Assembly (NCBI GenBank): GCA_041390825.1
Contig: JAWKPF010000008.1
Location: 124,001 to 188,000 of the forward strand
Source of the DNA: Thermomicrobiales bacterium
GTDB lineage: Bacteria; Chloroflexota; Chloroflexia; Thermomicrobiales; UBA6265
DNA length: 64,000 bases
Direction of reading: 5' to 3'
The notes beneath the pieces are model-generated. The model ran no database searches. It saw only the letters and a program-made list of their open reading frames with translations, and was not told the DNA's origin. Made by a program: the position numbers and the translations under genes. Below, in pieces: positions 33,059 to 42,433 of this stretch (positions within the stretch are counted from its first letter, which is position 1; the number at the start of each line of letters is the position of its first letter).

Positions 33059-35454
33059 CTCCCGCTCCGGCGGTCAGCGAACCGAAGACGTCCTGGGCGG
33101 ATCGCCTCGAAATGCGCGCACATGCCGACATCTTCGGGCTCGGAGTGTTGACGGCCATCCTGGCCCTCACCTGCTGGAGACTGCTGGCAGGGGGGACAAC
33201 AGCCGGCCAGGACGCCATCACCCAGTTCTATCCCTGGTATTCGTATTTGGGCGAACGGTTGCGCGAGTTCGGCATTCCTTCATGGAACCCGTCGCAATTC
33301 TCCGGCGCGCCGTTTGCCTCTGATCCGCAATCCGGCTGGTCGTACCTGCCGGCGATGGGGCTGTTCACTGCGTTCCCGATCGGCATTGCGGTACCGCTCT
33401 TCATCGTGGTCCATCTCGCGCTGGCAGGCTATGGAACCTATTGGCTCGCGCGTGTGCTGCGCATCGTTCCGCTGGGTGCGTTGGCGTCTGGCGCGGCATA
33501 CATGCTTTCTGGTCCCATTTTCAGCCGCTCGGTTTGTTGTCCTGCGCAAGTCCAGGTGGGCGCCTGGGTGCCCTTCCTGCTGATTGGGGCCGAACTCGCC
33601 TTGCAGCGTCCGATTCTGCGGCGGCGCATTCCCTGGATCGTCCTTTCCGCGCTCGCCATGAGCCAGATCCTTGCCTCCTGGCTGGGACAAGGGTCGTACT
33701 ACGCGCTCATGCTGATGGGCGCATTTCTTGCCTGGCGTTCGCTGGTGCAGCCAGCGCGACCGAGCGTTCCCTGGCGCGAGCGCTTCTACGACTTCTTCTC
33801 CACATCGTTCGTCTTCGGGGCGTTGGCGGCTGGTTTCAATGCAATGGGGCTGCTTCCCCGGCTGGAGTACAACCGGCTTTCCAACGTGGCGGGGGGGAGT
33901 TACGACGGTTTGGGCGATTCCGCCGCAATCACGGGCGGTTGGCAAGCAGGTCAAACCGTGTTCGAGCATGTCACACGCAATTCGTACTACCCCGGAGGCG
34001 TGGCGATCACGCTCGCGGTGGTGGCGGTGATTCTGGCTCGCGGGCGAAACCTCACGATCTTCTTTTCACTCATCGTGATCTTCGGGTTCGTTCTCTCGTC
34101 GAGCCGAAAGACTCCGTTGCACGATCTCCTTTTCGCGATTCTGCCGATGTTCGAGGGCCTGCATTCGCATTGGCCGCAACGTATCGCGCTCGTCGTGTTT
34201 CCCGCGGTGGCGTTGCTCGCGGGTGCGGCCATTGGCGCGTTGCCAACGTGGGTGGGCCGCTGGCGGCAGCTGTTGCTGATAGCCTTGCTTCCAATAGGAA
34301 TAGCGGTTGCGTTCGCGGTGGGGCTGCGGCGCGCGGGAGATGCACTGCCGCTGGTGGTGATTCTGAGCGTGCTGGCCGTGGCGGGCGCATTGGCGGCGCT
34401 TGCCACCAGGCGAGCGGAACGACTCTGGCCCTATGTGCCAGGTGTCTTGACCGGATTGCTGATCGTCGATCTCCTGGCGGCAAACCGCGAGATGCTGGCG
34501 CATGGCGACTACGGCGGCTTCCACAAGTTTGATATCGCGGCCTACTACTCGATGCCCCCGGGACTGCAGTTCATCGAGGATCAGACCGGCGACGCGGCGG
34601 GACGCTATTTCGGCTTCGATCCCATGTTGCGGCATTCGGAAACCGAGCGTCCGGCGCTCTATCGATTCCAGTTTCCAAGTGATCAGGTGCGCCAGCTAGG
34701 GGTAAACAACCTGGCGACCGCGCATCGGATGGAGGACGTGCAGGGATACAACCCGGTGCAGCTCCAGGCGTATGTCGACTTCATGCATGACATCAATGGC
34801 GAGGCGCAGGAGTACCACGACGCCAACATCTATCCGAGCGGTCTCGATTCGCGTCTGCTCGACCTGCTGAACGCACGCTACATCGTCATTCCCGCCGTGA
34901 TTCCAGAGGGTAGAGCCGATCTGCAAATGGCGGTCGATCTCTTCCCGACCATTTATCAGGACGAGGACGTGCGCGTGCTCGAACGCACCAGCGCGGCGCC
35001 CAAGGGATGGATTGTCCACGAGGCACGGAGCGCGCAACCCGGCGTGGCCCGCGAGCTCGTAGAGAACGGCTCGATCGACCCGTACCAGGTTGCACTCATC
35101 GACCGGGATAGTGAGCTCGATGGCACGGTTTCTTCAGATGGCAACGATCAGGTAACGGTGCTGGAGGCCGAGCCGGAGATCATGCGCTATCAGGTGACGA
35201 CATCCGCTCCCGGAATGCTGGTGACCAGCGAAGTGGCCTATCCCGCCTGGAAGGCGTATATCGATGGGGAACCGGTCGAAATTGCCACAGCGTTCGGATT
35301 GTTGCGGGCGGTCGAGATTCCGGCCGGCTCCAGCGAGGTCGAGTTTCGGTTCGAATCGCCGAACGAAGTGTGGGGAATGGCGCTAACCATCGTTGCGATG
35401 CTGGCAGCCGGTGTCTTGCTGGCATGGAGCCGACTGGAAGAAAAACCCCAGTAG
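33052..35454 (+). CDS. YfhO family integral membrane protein
   Basis: An 800-residue protein with about a dozen hydrophobic helices. The N-terminus has the family signature FYPWYSYLGERLREFGIPSWNP, then FAGxP-like (FSGAPF) and SDPQSGWSYLP. The C-terminal third is a soluble domain with DEDVRVLERTSAAPKGWIV, then ISxPxxLVTSEVAYPAWKAYIDG and a final membrane helix. This is the organisation of YfhO proteins, GT-C-like membrane proteins implicated in glycosylation of wall polymers such as lipoteichoic acid. The start overlaps the preceding membrane-protein gene by 7 nt. It precedes the promoter of the NlpC/P60 gene. Confidence 0.85.
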   Translation: MVAPAPAVSEPKTSWADRLEMRAHADIFGLGVLTAILALTCWRLLAGGTTAGQDAITQFYPWYSYLGERLREFGIPSWNPSQFSGAPFASDPQSGWSYLPAMGLFTAFPIGIAVPLFIVVHLALAGYGTYWLARVLRIVPLGALASGAAYMLSGPIFSRSVCCPAQVQVGAWVPFLLIGAELALQRPILRRRIPWIVLSALAMSQILASWLGQGSYYALMLMGAFLAWRSLVQPARPSVPWRERFYDFFSTSFVFGALAAGFNAMGLLPRLEYNRLSNVAGGSYDGLGDSAAITGGWQAGQTVFEHVTRNSYYPGGVAITLAVVAVILARGRNLTIFFSLIVIFGFVLSSSRKTPLHDLLFAILPMFEGLHSHWPQRIALVVFPAVALLAGAAIGALPTWVGRWRQLLLIALLPIGIAVAFAVGLRRAGDALPLVVILSVLAVAGALAALATRRAERLWPYVPGVLTGLLIVDLLAANREMLAHGDYGGFHKFDIAAYYSMPPGLQFIEDQTGDAAGRYFGFDPMLRHSETERPALYRFQFPSDQVRQLGVNNLATAHRMEDVQGYNPVQLQAYVDFMHDINGEAQEYHDANIYPSGLDSRLLDLLNARYIVIPAVIPEGRADLQMAVDLFPTIYQDEDVRVLERTSAAPKGWIVHEARSAQPGVARELVENGSIDPYQVALIDRDSELDGTVSSDGNDQVTVLEAEPEIMRYQVTTSAPGMLVTSEVAYPAWKAYIDGEPVEIATAFGLLRAVEIPAGSSEVEFRFESPNEVWGMALTIVAMLAAGVLLAWSRLEEKPQ

Positions 35455-35511
35455 CTTTGCGGGAAACCCTCAGTTCTGTCGAGTAGGGTTGCGAATTGTA
35501 TACATGGCTGC

Positions 35512-35540
35512 TTGACATGCTCGTCACTGTCTGATAGTTT
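35512..35540 (+). promoter_or_regulatory. Strong sigma-70-type promoter of the NlpC/P60 gene
   Basis: Perfect TTGACA (35512-35517), a 17-nt spacer and TAGTTT (35535-35540). It is the best promoter match seen in the window. Predicted transcription start is near 35547. Confidence 0.7.
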
Positions 35541-35546
35541 GACGGT

Positions 35547-35804
35547 CATCCCAAGCATGAGACGCTCCTTGAGCGTCGATATCGTCAGTTGAATGGCACT
35601 GACGATTGGGGCTAGCGGTCATCGGTATGGCAACCGACGCCGCCACACAATCTGGGGAGTCCATGGCTGGGCCCCAGTGACGTTCGATTCGCGCGCCTTG
35701 GGCGCAATGCCTCACAGGAGGTTCACGACAGGTATTCCAAGACCCGACACCTGCGGGCCGATCAGCGGGCTGGCTGATTGGGGATTTCACTGGAGGAAAG
35801 TGAT
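35547..35804 (+). promoter_or_regulatory. Long structured 5' leader of the NlpC/P60 gene
   Basis: About 258 nt between promoter and start codon hold several hairpins: GACGCT-AGCGTC (about 35561-35579), a perfect 9-bp stem (35581-35589 with 35598-35606), TGGGG-CCCCA (about 35652-35675), and ATCAGC-GCTGAT (near 35761-35777) just before the GGAGG at 35792. Cell-wall hydrolase genes often carry c-di-AMP (ydaO) riboswitches, but the conserved ydaO sequence blocks were not found. No reading frame in it looks coding. It is probably a cis-regulatory RNA of unrecognised class. Confidence 0.45.
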
Positions 35805-38474
35805 TTGGCTGGCATCACCAAACGAGTTTCGCTGGGACTCGTTGTCGCATTGCTCGGGGCATCGATCGCCTCGATGCTCGTACCCATCGCCGCATCAGCG
35901 GACACGAATCTGATCATCGGCCAAGAGGCTGTGATTTCCTACGCCAATGGCGATCAGGTTCGACTTCGAGAAACTCCCGATTACGAAGGCACACTCATCG
36001 CCATGTACGGCGAGGGCACCACGGTTACCGTGCTGGATGGTCCTCTGACCGATGCGGCAGGAAACTATTGGTACCAGGTTTCTGTGGGCAGCAACGTCGG
36101 CTACATCGTGGCTGACTTCCTTGCGCTCGCGTCGAACGGCGCTCCCCTGGAGGCGGTCGCAGAAGCCACCGAGGAGCCGTATGTCGAGGAAACACCCGTC
36201 GACGTTCCCATAGCCGATGTCCCCACCGAAACCGATCCGGTTGCGGTCGTGCCGGAGGCCCCGGTTGCGGGCGCTGTGATCGCGATCGGCTGGGTGGCAG
36301 GGACGAATGGGGACGGTGTCCGGTGCCGCGCCGCGGCCGACACCAACGCTCCCATCATCACAGTGCTGCCGGAAGGGACCCAGATCGAAATCACCGGTCC
36401 CGCCTTCGACATTTGGCAGCCGATCAACTGCATGGGCGGCGGGGGCTTCATCGCTTCGCAGTTCGTGAGCACCACCGATCCCAATCAGGCCCCGGTTGTC
36501 ATCGAGGATGGATCGACCGGAGCGGAGACCCCGGTAGCCGAGACTCCGGTTGCCGAAACCCCGACTGCGACGGTCACCCCGGTCGCCACGAACCCGGACG
36601 GTTCGGCGGCAACTGAGACCCCGGTCGCCACCGAGACCGCTGTGGCGGAGACACCGGTGGCCGAAGCGCCCACTGAGGTCGTCGACGAGAGCGCCGAGCC
36701 GGTGATTCTCGACGAGAGCCTGGTTTCTGGAACCGCTATCGTTTCCGGAACAAATGGCGACGGCGTCCGCTGTCGCGCACGCGCCAGCTCGACTTCGAAC
36801 ACCATCACCATCCTCGCCGAAGGAACGTCCGTGCAGCTCACCGGAGTTCCGAGCGGTGTCTGGCAACCGGTTTATTGCAATGGCTCGGCCGGGTATATCA
36901 GCAAGACCTACCTGGGCTCGGGCGATACGGTTTCGTCCACCGATGGCGGCACGGTTGGCTCGACTGACGGCGTGACCCAGCTTGCGGTTGGCGCGGAGGT
37001 TTCCGCGGCGGCTTTGACCGGTAGCGCGCTCGTGAGCGGCACGAATGGCGATGGCGTCCGTTGCCGAACCAACGCCAGCTATAGCGGCTCGATCATCGCG
37101 GTTATCTCCGAAGGCACCTCGCTTTCGCTGCGCGGACTTGCCACGGGTGAGTGGCAACCGGTCATTTGCGCTGGTTCCAACGGATTCATCCATGTCGATT
37201 ACCTCAGCTCATCCGGAAGCACGAGTGGCGGTTCCACCTCCGGCGGCTCCGGTGACGTCGATACGTCGGCCGTGACCGGTTCGGCGACGGTGAACAGCGC
37301 CCCTGGCGGTCTCAACTGCCGCGCCTCGGGCAGCATGAGCGGATCGATCATCACCGTGCTCGCCCACGGATCGACCGTGAGCCTGCGCGGTGCTGCGAGC
37401 AATGGCTGGCAGCCAGTCGTTTGCGCTGGCCGCAACGGATTCGTCTCGTCGCAGTACCTCACCTCTGGTGGGACCAGCGGTGGCGGGACGTCCGGCGGGG
37501 GAACCAACGGCGGCGGTACGTCCGGCGGCTCGGCATCCTCCGGTTCGACCATGTACGTCAGCGGCACCGGTGGTGGGGGAGTGCGACTCCGCTCCAGCGG
37601 CAGCATGAGCGGCAGCATCCTGGCGGTGGTTCCGGAAGGCGCGTCGGTGACGGTTCGCAACGGCAGCACCAGCGGCTGGATCGCGGTTACCTACAACGGC
37701 ACCAACGGCTTCATCTCGGCCGACTATCTGGCCAAGAACGGCGGCAGCACGTCGGGCGGCGGAACCTCTGGAGGCGGGACCAACGGAGGCGGAACCTCTG
37801 GCGGCAGCACCAGCGGTATGGTGAATGGCGATCACGCCAAGACCAGCGATTCGCTCAACCTGCGCTACTCGGCCAGCTACAGCGCTGGTGTGGCGGCGGT
37901 GGCGCCGGCCGGCACCGTGGTGCTCATCACCGGATCGGCCACCAACGGCTTCTATCCGGTCGATTGGGATGGTCTGTCCGGCTTCATGGCCAGCCAGTAC
38001 CTGACGAAGACGACCGAAGCGCTCTCTGATCGTGGTGGCTCAGGCAACCCCAATGGCGGAACCAACGGTGGCACAACCGGCGGTTCGAGCAGCGGTGGCG
38101 CTTCGGGCAACGCGCTCGTGAGCTACGCCATGCGCTACCTCGGCTACCCGTACGTCTGGGCGACGCATGGACCGTCGAGCTTCGACTGCTCCGGCTTCAC
38201 CTACTGGGTCGTGTTGAACGTCCTCGGACGCGACATTGGCGCGGGCACGTGGACGCAGGTCTCGGCGGGCGCGTCGGTTTCGCGCGGCAACCTGCAGCCA
38301 GGCGATCTGGTCTTCTTCCAGAACACTTACACCACCGGTCTTTCGCACGTCGGCATGTACATTGGCAATGACCAGTTCATCCACGCGCAGAACGAGGCGA
38401 CTGGAGTGGTGATCAGCGATCTGAACTCTTCGTACTACTCCAGCCGGTGGTACGGGGCCGTGCGCCTCACGTAG
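35805..38474 (+). CDS. Secreted NlpC/P60 peptidoglycan hydrolase with seven SH3b domains
   Basis: About 889 residues. TTG 35805 follows GGAGG (35792-35796) by 8 nt and gives a clear signal peptide (LGLVVALLGASIASMLVP, cleavage near ASA). Seven SH3b domains lie near 35925-36130, 36270-36480, 36720-36920, 37010-37210, 37270-37470, 37540-37740 and 37820-38020. Glu/Pro/Thr linkers separate the early ones and Gly/Ser-rich linkers the later ones. Domains 2-5 each contain a Cys pair (RCR or NCR, and NC, YC or IC/VC about 45 residues later). The C-terminal NlpC/P60 domain has Cys in FDCSGF, His in LSHVGMYIG and a third polar residue in FIHAQN, so it should cut stem peptides of peptidoglycan. It has its own promoter, leader and terminator. 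Confidence 0.92.
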   Translation: MAGITKRVSLGLVVALLGASIASMLVPIAASADTNLIIGQEAVISYANGDQVRLRETPDYEGTLIAMYGEGTTVTVLDGPLTDAAGNYWYQVSVGSNVGYIVADFLALASNGAPLEAVAEATEEPYVEETPVDVPIADVPTETDPVAVVPEAPVAGAVIAIGWVAGTNGDGVRCRAAADTNAPIITVLPEGTQIEITGPAFDIWQPINCMGGGGFIASQFVSTTDPNQAPVVIEDGSTGAETPVAETPVAETPTATVTPVATNPDGSAATETPVATETAVAETPVAEAPTEVVDESAEPVILDESLVSGTAIVSGTNGDGVRCRARASSTSNTITILAEGTSVQLTGVPSGVWQPVYCNGSAGYISKTYLGSGDTVSSTDGGTVGSTDGVTQLAVGAEVSAAALTGSALVSGTNGDGVRCRTNASYSGSIIAVISEGTSLSLRGLATGEWQPVICAGSNGFIHVDYLSSSGSTSGGSTSGGSGDVDTSAVTGSATVNSAPGGLNCRASGSMSGSIITVLAHGSTVSLRGAASNGWQPVVCAGRNGFVSSQYLTSGGTSGGGTSGGGTNGGGTSGGSASSGSTMYVSGTGGGGVRLRSSGSMSGSILAVVPEGASVTVRNGSTSGWIAVTYNGTNGFISADYLAKNGGSTSGGGTSGGGTNGGGTSGGSTSGMVNGDHAKTSDSLNLRYSASYSAGVAAVAPAGTVVLITGSATNGFYPVDWDGLSGFMASQYLTKTTEALSDRGGSGNPNGGTNGGTTGGSSSGGASGNALVSYAMRYLGYPYVWATHGPSSFDCSGFTYWVVLNVLGRDIGAGTWTQVSAGASVSRGNLQPGDLVFFQNTYTTGLSHVGMYIGNDQFIHAQNEATGVVISDLNSSYYSSRWYGAVRLT

Positions 38475-38521
38475 GCCACGAACTGAACCGCTGCGGTCGC
38501 AAGATCGCGAGTGAAACAGAG

Positions 38522-38550
38522 AACGGGATGGGCAGTTCGCCCATCCCGTT
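38522..38550. terminator. Intrinsic terminator
   Basis: A perfect 12-bp stem (38522-38533 with 38539-38550) with a 5-nt loop and a T-rich tail TCTCCTTTCT on the plus strand. It separates the NlpC/P60 gene from the convergent methyltransferase gene. Confidence 0.85.
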
Positions 38551-38581
38551 TCTCCTTTCTGAGGGCATGTCGCCTGAACCG

Positions 38582-39304
38582 CTATCTGCGGGCGATGATA
38601 TTCCAGACGGTCGCCGCCGCCTGCTGCAGGAGCAGCGGCAATGCGGCGGTGTCGATCTCCTGTGCCGGGTTGGTTGCATCGTCGCCGATCGGGTCGAAGC
38701 TGCCCCATTGCTCCTCGACCGTCCAGCCCTTTGTCTCGAGCAGCTGTACAAGCTCCCATGGCGTCACATAGTTGATCGGCTCCGGCTCGTCGGACAGGAA
38801 ACGCTCCCAGGAATGCCGGTAGATCGGCGAAAGTGAGCCAGGTACGGCCAGCCAGAATTTGCCATTCACTGCGGTGACGCGCCCAAATTCGTCCAGAACA
38901 GCGGACAGGTGTGGTGAGAACTGCAGGGACATTCGAGCGAAAACTGCGTCATACGCGCCATCTGGGGCATCGAGGGGCAAGAGATCGCCCACGACGAAGC
39001 TGATCTCGACTCCAGCGTCGTTCGCGTTCGCTCTGGCGCGCTCGATCATCGCCGGTGAGATGTCGATGCCGTCGATCCGATAACCCCGCTCAGCGAATGC
39101 GATGGCGAAATGCCCCGTTCCACAGCCGGCGTCGAGCAACCTGGCGCCCTGCGGGAGTCTGAGCGCTCGCTCGATGAAGTCGAGCTCGACCTGGCGATCT
39201 TCGGCCTGCGCATTGGCGGCCGACCGTGCATCGAACATCTCCGCCCGTTCATCCCACGCCGCGCGTGTTTGGTCGAGCCATCGTCGTTTTGTGCTCTCGT
39301 TCAT
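38582..39304 (-). CDS. Class I SAM-dependent methyltransferase
   Basis: About 240 residues with a Rossmann-like methyltransferase domain: motif I LLDAGCGTGHFAIA (about 55-68), motif II acidic GIDISPAM, and motif III-like VVGDLLPLDAPDGAYDAVFARMSLQF. It resembles UbiE/Coq5-type small-molecule methyltransferases; the acceptor is unknown. ATG 39304 was chosen over the longer open frame starting at 39355 because the extra residues are Cys/Arg-rich and not family-like. The gene stands alone; about 200 bases without recognisable features separate it from the next minus-strand gene. Confidence 0.82.
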   Translation of the reverse strand: MNESTKRRWLDQTRAAWDERAEMFDARSAANAQAEDRQVELDFIERALRLPQGARLLDAGCGTGHFAIAFAERGYRIDGIDISPAMIERARANANDAGVEISFVVGDLLPLDAPDGAYDAVFARMSLQFSPHLSAVLDEFGRVTAVNGKFWLAVPGSLSPIYRHSWERFLSDEPEPINYVTPWELVQLLETKGWTVEEQWGSFDPIGDDATNPAQEIDTAALPLLLQQAAATVWNIIARR

Positions 39305-39500
39305 GGTTTCCGCTTCCGTGCAATGTCGGCATCTTGATTGCGCATCATCGCGCATTGTTCATTTATCGCGCGCAACCTGGGTCGCACGTCAGTGCCTGAC
39401 TCGAGCTCGTCCAGTTTGCATAACCATCATGAATCGCACGCGCTATACTCTTTCACAAGAGAGTCGCTCCTGTAGCGGGAAAATGGGCATCCGCGCCTTT

Positions 39501-39959
39501 TCAGGAGATCTCCGCCTCGTCCAGCGGAGCAGGGGCCTCTCTCTTACTCCACACCATGCCGGGTTCTCCAGATCTCCGCTTTACGAACGCCTCTCGTTTG
39601 GTGCCGAAAACCGTCACCATGTTGTACGAGTTGCGTTCGTCTCGACCAATAAACGCAATGTAGGCGCGAGTGTTCACACGAAAGATCACTTGCCAGGTGC
39701 CTTCGCGACCCGCTTGCGGCCCTGCGCATTCCCAATGCTGAAGGTGGGCTTCGAGAGCGAGAATGATCGTCGCGTCTTTGGAATGTTCCTGAATGACGCG
39801 TCTGAACTTGGTCGAACTCCAGCGAAGCTGGGAAACCGGTAAGCTCAGCGCCTCCCGCAGGTCATCGGGCAGACGCACGCGTCGCGAGACGTCTTCCCAT
39901 GCCAGAACGGGCAGATCGTCTTCGGGATCGGATGGTTGGTCCGAACTGTCGCTGGGCAT
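39501..39959 (-). CDS. Protein of unknown function (152 aa)
   Basis: I do not recognise this protein. It has an acidic, Ser/Pro-rich N-terminus, then a compact alpha/beta part: RRVIQEHSKDATIILALEAH, a Trp-rich turn (HLQHWE), TWQVIFRVNTRAYIAFIG and MVTVFGTKREAFVKRR. The strand arrangement with conserved basic and aromatic residues is compatible with a small RelE/PBECR-like nuclease fold, but no catalytic set can be proven and no antitoxin gene is adjacent. It lies 75 nt downstream of aroF in the same direction and may be read through from that operon. Confidence 0.5.
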   Translation of the reverse strand: MPSDSSDQPSDPEDDLPVLAWEDVSRRVRLPDDLREALSLPVSQLRWSSTKFRRVIQEHSKDATIILALEAHLQHWECAGPQAGREGTWQVIFRVNTRAYIAFIGRDERNSYNMVTVFGTKREAFVKRRSGEPGMVWSKREAPAPLDEAEIS

Positions 39960-40034
39960 CCTGGTCAGGATTCACGAAAGCGAGGAGTGCGCTGCACCCC
40001 TCGCTCGAATCGACATCTGTTTTTCGCTCGAACG

Positions 40035-41078
40035 CTACACGGCAGCGAGAGAACCGGTCGCGACCGATCGTCCCACTGCCTGCGCCACCAGGCCCAGCCG
40101 CGGCATGAGATCGGCGAACTCGTCGAAGTTGAGCGACTGCTGCCCGTCTGAGAGCGCGTGATCCGGATTCGGATGCACTTCGAGAATCAACCCGTCCGCT
40201 CCAGCCGCCACTCCAGCCAGGGAAAGCGGAGCCACGTACGGCCGCTTGCCGGCGGCATGACTGGGATCGACGAAGATCGGCAAGTGCGAGAGTTTCTGCA
40301 CCACCGGCACCGCAGCGATGTCGAACGTGTTTCGAGTCTGGTTCTCGAACGTGCGGATACCACGCTCGCAAAAGATGACGTTCGGATTGCTCTGGGCCAA
40401 CACATACTCGGCCGCCAGGAGCCATTCCTCGATGAGCATGCTCATTCCGCGCTTGAGCATCACTGGTTTGCCGGTCTTGCCGACTTCCTCGAGCAGGAAG
40501 TAGTTCTGGCAGTTGCGCGCGCCAATCTGGAAGATGTCCGTGTACTGGTACACCTGTTCGACGTCGGAGGGAGTCATCACCTCGGTGATGATCGCCAATC
40601 CGGTCTCTTCCCGCGCGGTGGCGAGAATCTCGAGCCCCTTTTGGCCCAACCCGCGGAATTCGTATGGCGAGGTGCGCGGCTTGTATGCGCCGCCGCGCAG
40701 CGCCTTGGCGCCGGCTGCCTTGACGGCGCGCGCCGTTTCGATGGTCTGCTCCTCGGATTCGACCGAGCATGGTCCGGCAATGACCACCACTTCGTCGCCA
40801 CCGATCTCGAAGTCCCTGACCTTGATCACGGTCTTCTTGGGATGGAAATCCCAGCCGGAGAGCTTGTACTTCTTGGTGACGCGCAGGACCTGCTCGACCT
40901 CTTCATAGGCCTCGAGCATTTCGTCCAGCGTTGGCGGAAGCGGAGTCGTGCCTACCACGCCGATGATGGTGCGCTGTTCCCCGGACGAGAGGTGCGCGTC
41001 CAGCCCCAAATCCTTGATGCGGGTGACTACGGCGGAAACCGACCGTTCTGACGCGCCTGGCTGCATTACGACGATCAT
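40035..41078 (-). CDS. aroF: 3-deoxy-7-phosphoheptulonate synthase (DAHP synthase, type I beta)
   Basis: A 347-residue enzyme: an N-terminal ferredoxin-like regulatory domain (1-70, MIVVMQPGASERSVSAVV) fused to the synthase barrel. Motifs include VIAGPCSVES (metal-binding Cys104), GGAYKPRTSPYEF, FQIGARNCQN, LKRGMS and FVDPSHAAGKR. It condenses phosphoenolpyruvate and erythrose 4-phosphate, the first step of the shikimate pathway. The N-terminal domain in this subtype usually mediates feedback inhibition. AGGAGGT precedes ATG 41078 by 5 nt. It is the last gene of the trpB-trpA-aroH-aroF run, 75 nt after aroH. Confidence 0.95.
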   Translation of the reverse strand: MIVVMQPGASERSVSAVVTRIKDLGLDAHLSSGEQRTIIGVVGTTPLPPTLDEMLEAYEEVEQVLRVTKKYKLSGWDFHPKKTVIKVRDFEIGGDEVVVIAGPCSVESEEQTIETARAVKAAGAKALRGGAYKPRTSPYEFRGLGQKGLEILATAREETGLAIITEVMTPSDVEQVYQYTDIFQIGARNCQNYFLLEEVGKTGKPVMLKRGMSMLIEEWLLAAEYVLAQSNPNVIFCERGIRTFENQTRNTFDIAAVPVVQKLSHLPIFVDPSHAAGKRPYVAPLSLAGVAAGADGLILEVHPNPDHALSDGQQSLNFDEFADLMPRLGLVAQAVGRSVATGSLAAV

Positions 41079-41153
41079 TGTGGACCTCCTGACCGCGACT
41101 CATGCTGCCGGCGCGCGGATTGCCGGGTCTTTCTGATTGGTACGTTCGAAGGA

Positions 41154-41615
41154 CTACCCGCGGATGACCGCAACAGCCTCGTCTTCGTCATACGCCCATT
41201 CCGGCCGAAGCTGACGGGCGCCCTTGAGGTAGACGTGACGGATTTCCGATGGCGTCTTGGTCGTGTTGATTTGCAAGAGCACGCGCACCGCCTTCTGCAA
41301 CGAAGCGGGGACGTCCATTTCGTGCGCGCACATGAGCGGAACCTCGCTCCATCCAATCTCACGCGCGGCAACCGCCGGGAACGTGGCGTTCAAATCCGGT
41401 GACGTCGTGAAGATCGCGCTCACGACATGTTCCGGCTCCAGATCGTTGAGTTGGATGAGGATGCGCATCATCTCGCGCGTCGCCTCGAGGATGTCCTCCG
41501 AGGTGTTCGACTCGGCGGTGGTGGCGCCACGGATTCCGCGACAGACCAATGGCCGTAGGTCGCTCGCTGGCTGCCCGTTGTAACTCGTTCCCGACATCGA
41601 TTTCGCTTCCCTCAC
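41154..41615 (-). CDS. aroH: Chorismate mutase, AroH type
   Basis: A 153-residue protein with the monofunctional AroH fold signature CRGIRGATTAESNTSEDI (25-42), an active-site Arg in RVLLQINT, and AHEMDVPASLQKAVRV as in Bacillus AroH. It rearranges chorismate to prephenate for Phe/Tyr synthesis. GTG 41615 overlaps the trpA stop by 4 bases (GTGA), so translation is coupled; ATG 41597 is an internal alternative. The N-terminal extension of about 25 residues before RGIRGATT is longer than in Bacillus and is Ser/Asn-rich. Confidence 0.93.
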   Translation of the reverse strand: MREAKSMSGTSYNGQPASDLRPLVCRGIRGATTAESNTSEDILEATREMMRILIQLNDLEPEHVVSAIFTTSPDLNATFPAVAAREIGWSEVPLMCAHEMDVPASLQKAVRVLLQINTTKTPSEIRHVYLKGARQLRPEWAYDEDEAVAVIRG

Positions 41616-42433
41616 GCCCCAGGCTTGCCGGTAGCGTCCGCAAATTCGCGCACGAACCGGGTGGCTGCTGCCGGCTGCTCGTCCAGCGGCAGTGTATCGA
41701 GATAGTTGATCATGGCACTCGCCACGATCACGCCGTCCGCCAGCGCGGCTGCCTGCCGCACATGATCGGGTGTCGAGATTCCGAACCCGATGACCAGCGG
41801 GGCATCGACTGACGCGCGGATCTTCTCCATGTACGGCCCCAGATTCTCGGCCATGCTGGCACGCGCGCCGGTGACGCCGGTCAGCGCGACACAGTAGACG
41901 AAACCGCTAGCCCGTTCCGCGACCTGAGCAATGCGTTTGTCGGTACTGGTGGGGGCGATCATATAGATCAGATCGACGCCTTGTTCGGCGAACGGAAGCC
42001 GGAAGTCGTCGCTTTCCTCGATCGGCAGGTCCGGGATGATGAATCCATCCACTCCGATCCGCGCTGCGTCGGCCGCCAACGTGTCGACGCCGTACTGGAA
42101 GAACGGATTGACATACCCCATGAAGACGAGCGGAATCTCGACCCCATTGGCACGAGCAAACTCCACCAGTTCGAATCCGGTGGCCAGGCTCGCCCCGTTT
42201 TCCAGCGCTACCTGACTTGCGCGCTGCACAGTGGCGCCATCGGCGAGCGGATCGGAAAAGGGAATTCCCAGCTCGATCAGGTCCGCGCCACCCTCCACCA
42301 GAGCGAGCAGGAGTTTCTTCGACGCTTCGATGGTTGGGTATCCCACCGTCAGAAACGGCGCCAACACTGCCCGGTCTTCATCACTCGCCTTTTCGAACGC
42401 CGAGGCGATCCGGCTCGAGGTCGATGTTGTCAC
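41612..42433 (-). CDS. trpA: Tryptophan synthase alpha subunit
   Basis: A 273-residue TIM barrel with catalytic Glu54 and Asp61 in LIELGIPFSDP, FMGYVNP, and GFGISTPDHV near the C-terminus. It splits indole-3-glycerol phosphate into indole and glyceraldehyde 3-phosphate and passes indole through the tunnel to TrpB. Its ATG overlaps the trpB stop by 4 bases. The gene order trpB-trpA is universal, but it is followed here by aroH and aroF rather than other trp genes. Confidence 0.97.
   Translation of the reverse strand: MTTSTSSRIASAFEKASDEDRAVLAPFLTVGYPTIEASKKLLLALVEGGADLIELGIPFSDPLADGATVQRASQVALENGASLATGFELVEFARANGVEIPLVFMGYVNPFFQYGVDTLAADAARIGVDGFIIPDLPIEESDDFRLPFAEQGVDLIYMIAPTSTDKRIAQVAERASGFVYCVALTGVTGARASMAENLGPYMEKIRASVDAPLVIGFGISTPDHVRQAAALADGVIVASAMINYLDTLPLDEQPAAATRFVREFADATGKPGA

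Noticed and set aside
35547..35804. c-di-AMP (ydaO) riboswitch before the NlpC/P60 gene
   Set aside because: The GGGGGACCCA-like and GUCAGCUAACC-like blocks that define the class are absent, so only an unclassified structured leader is claimed.
39501..39959. Toxin of a toxin-antitoxin pair
   Set aside because: The fold is only suggestive, no catalytic set is certain and no small partner gene is adjacent.
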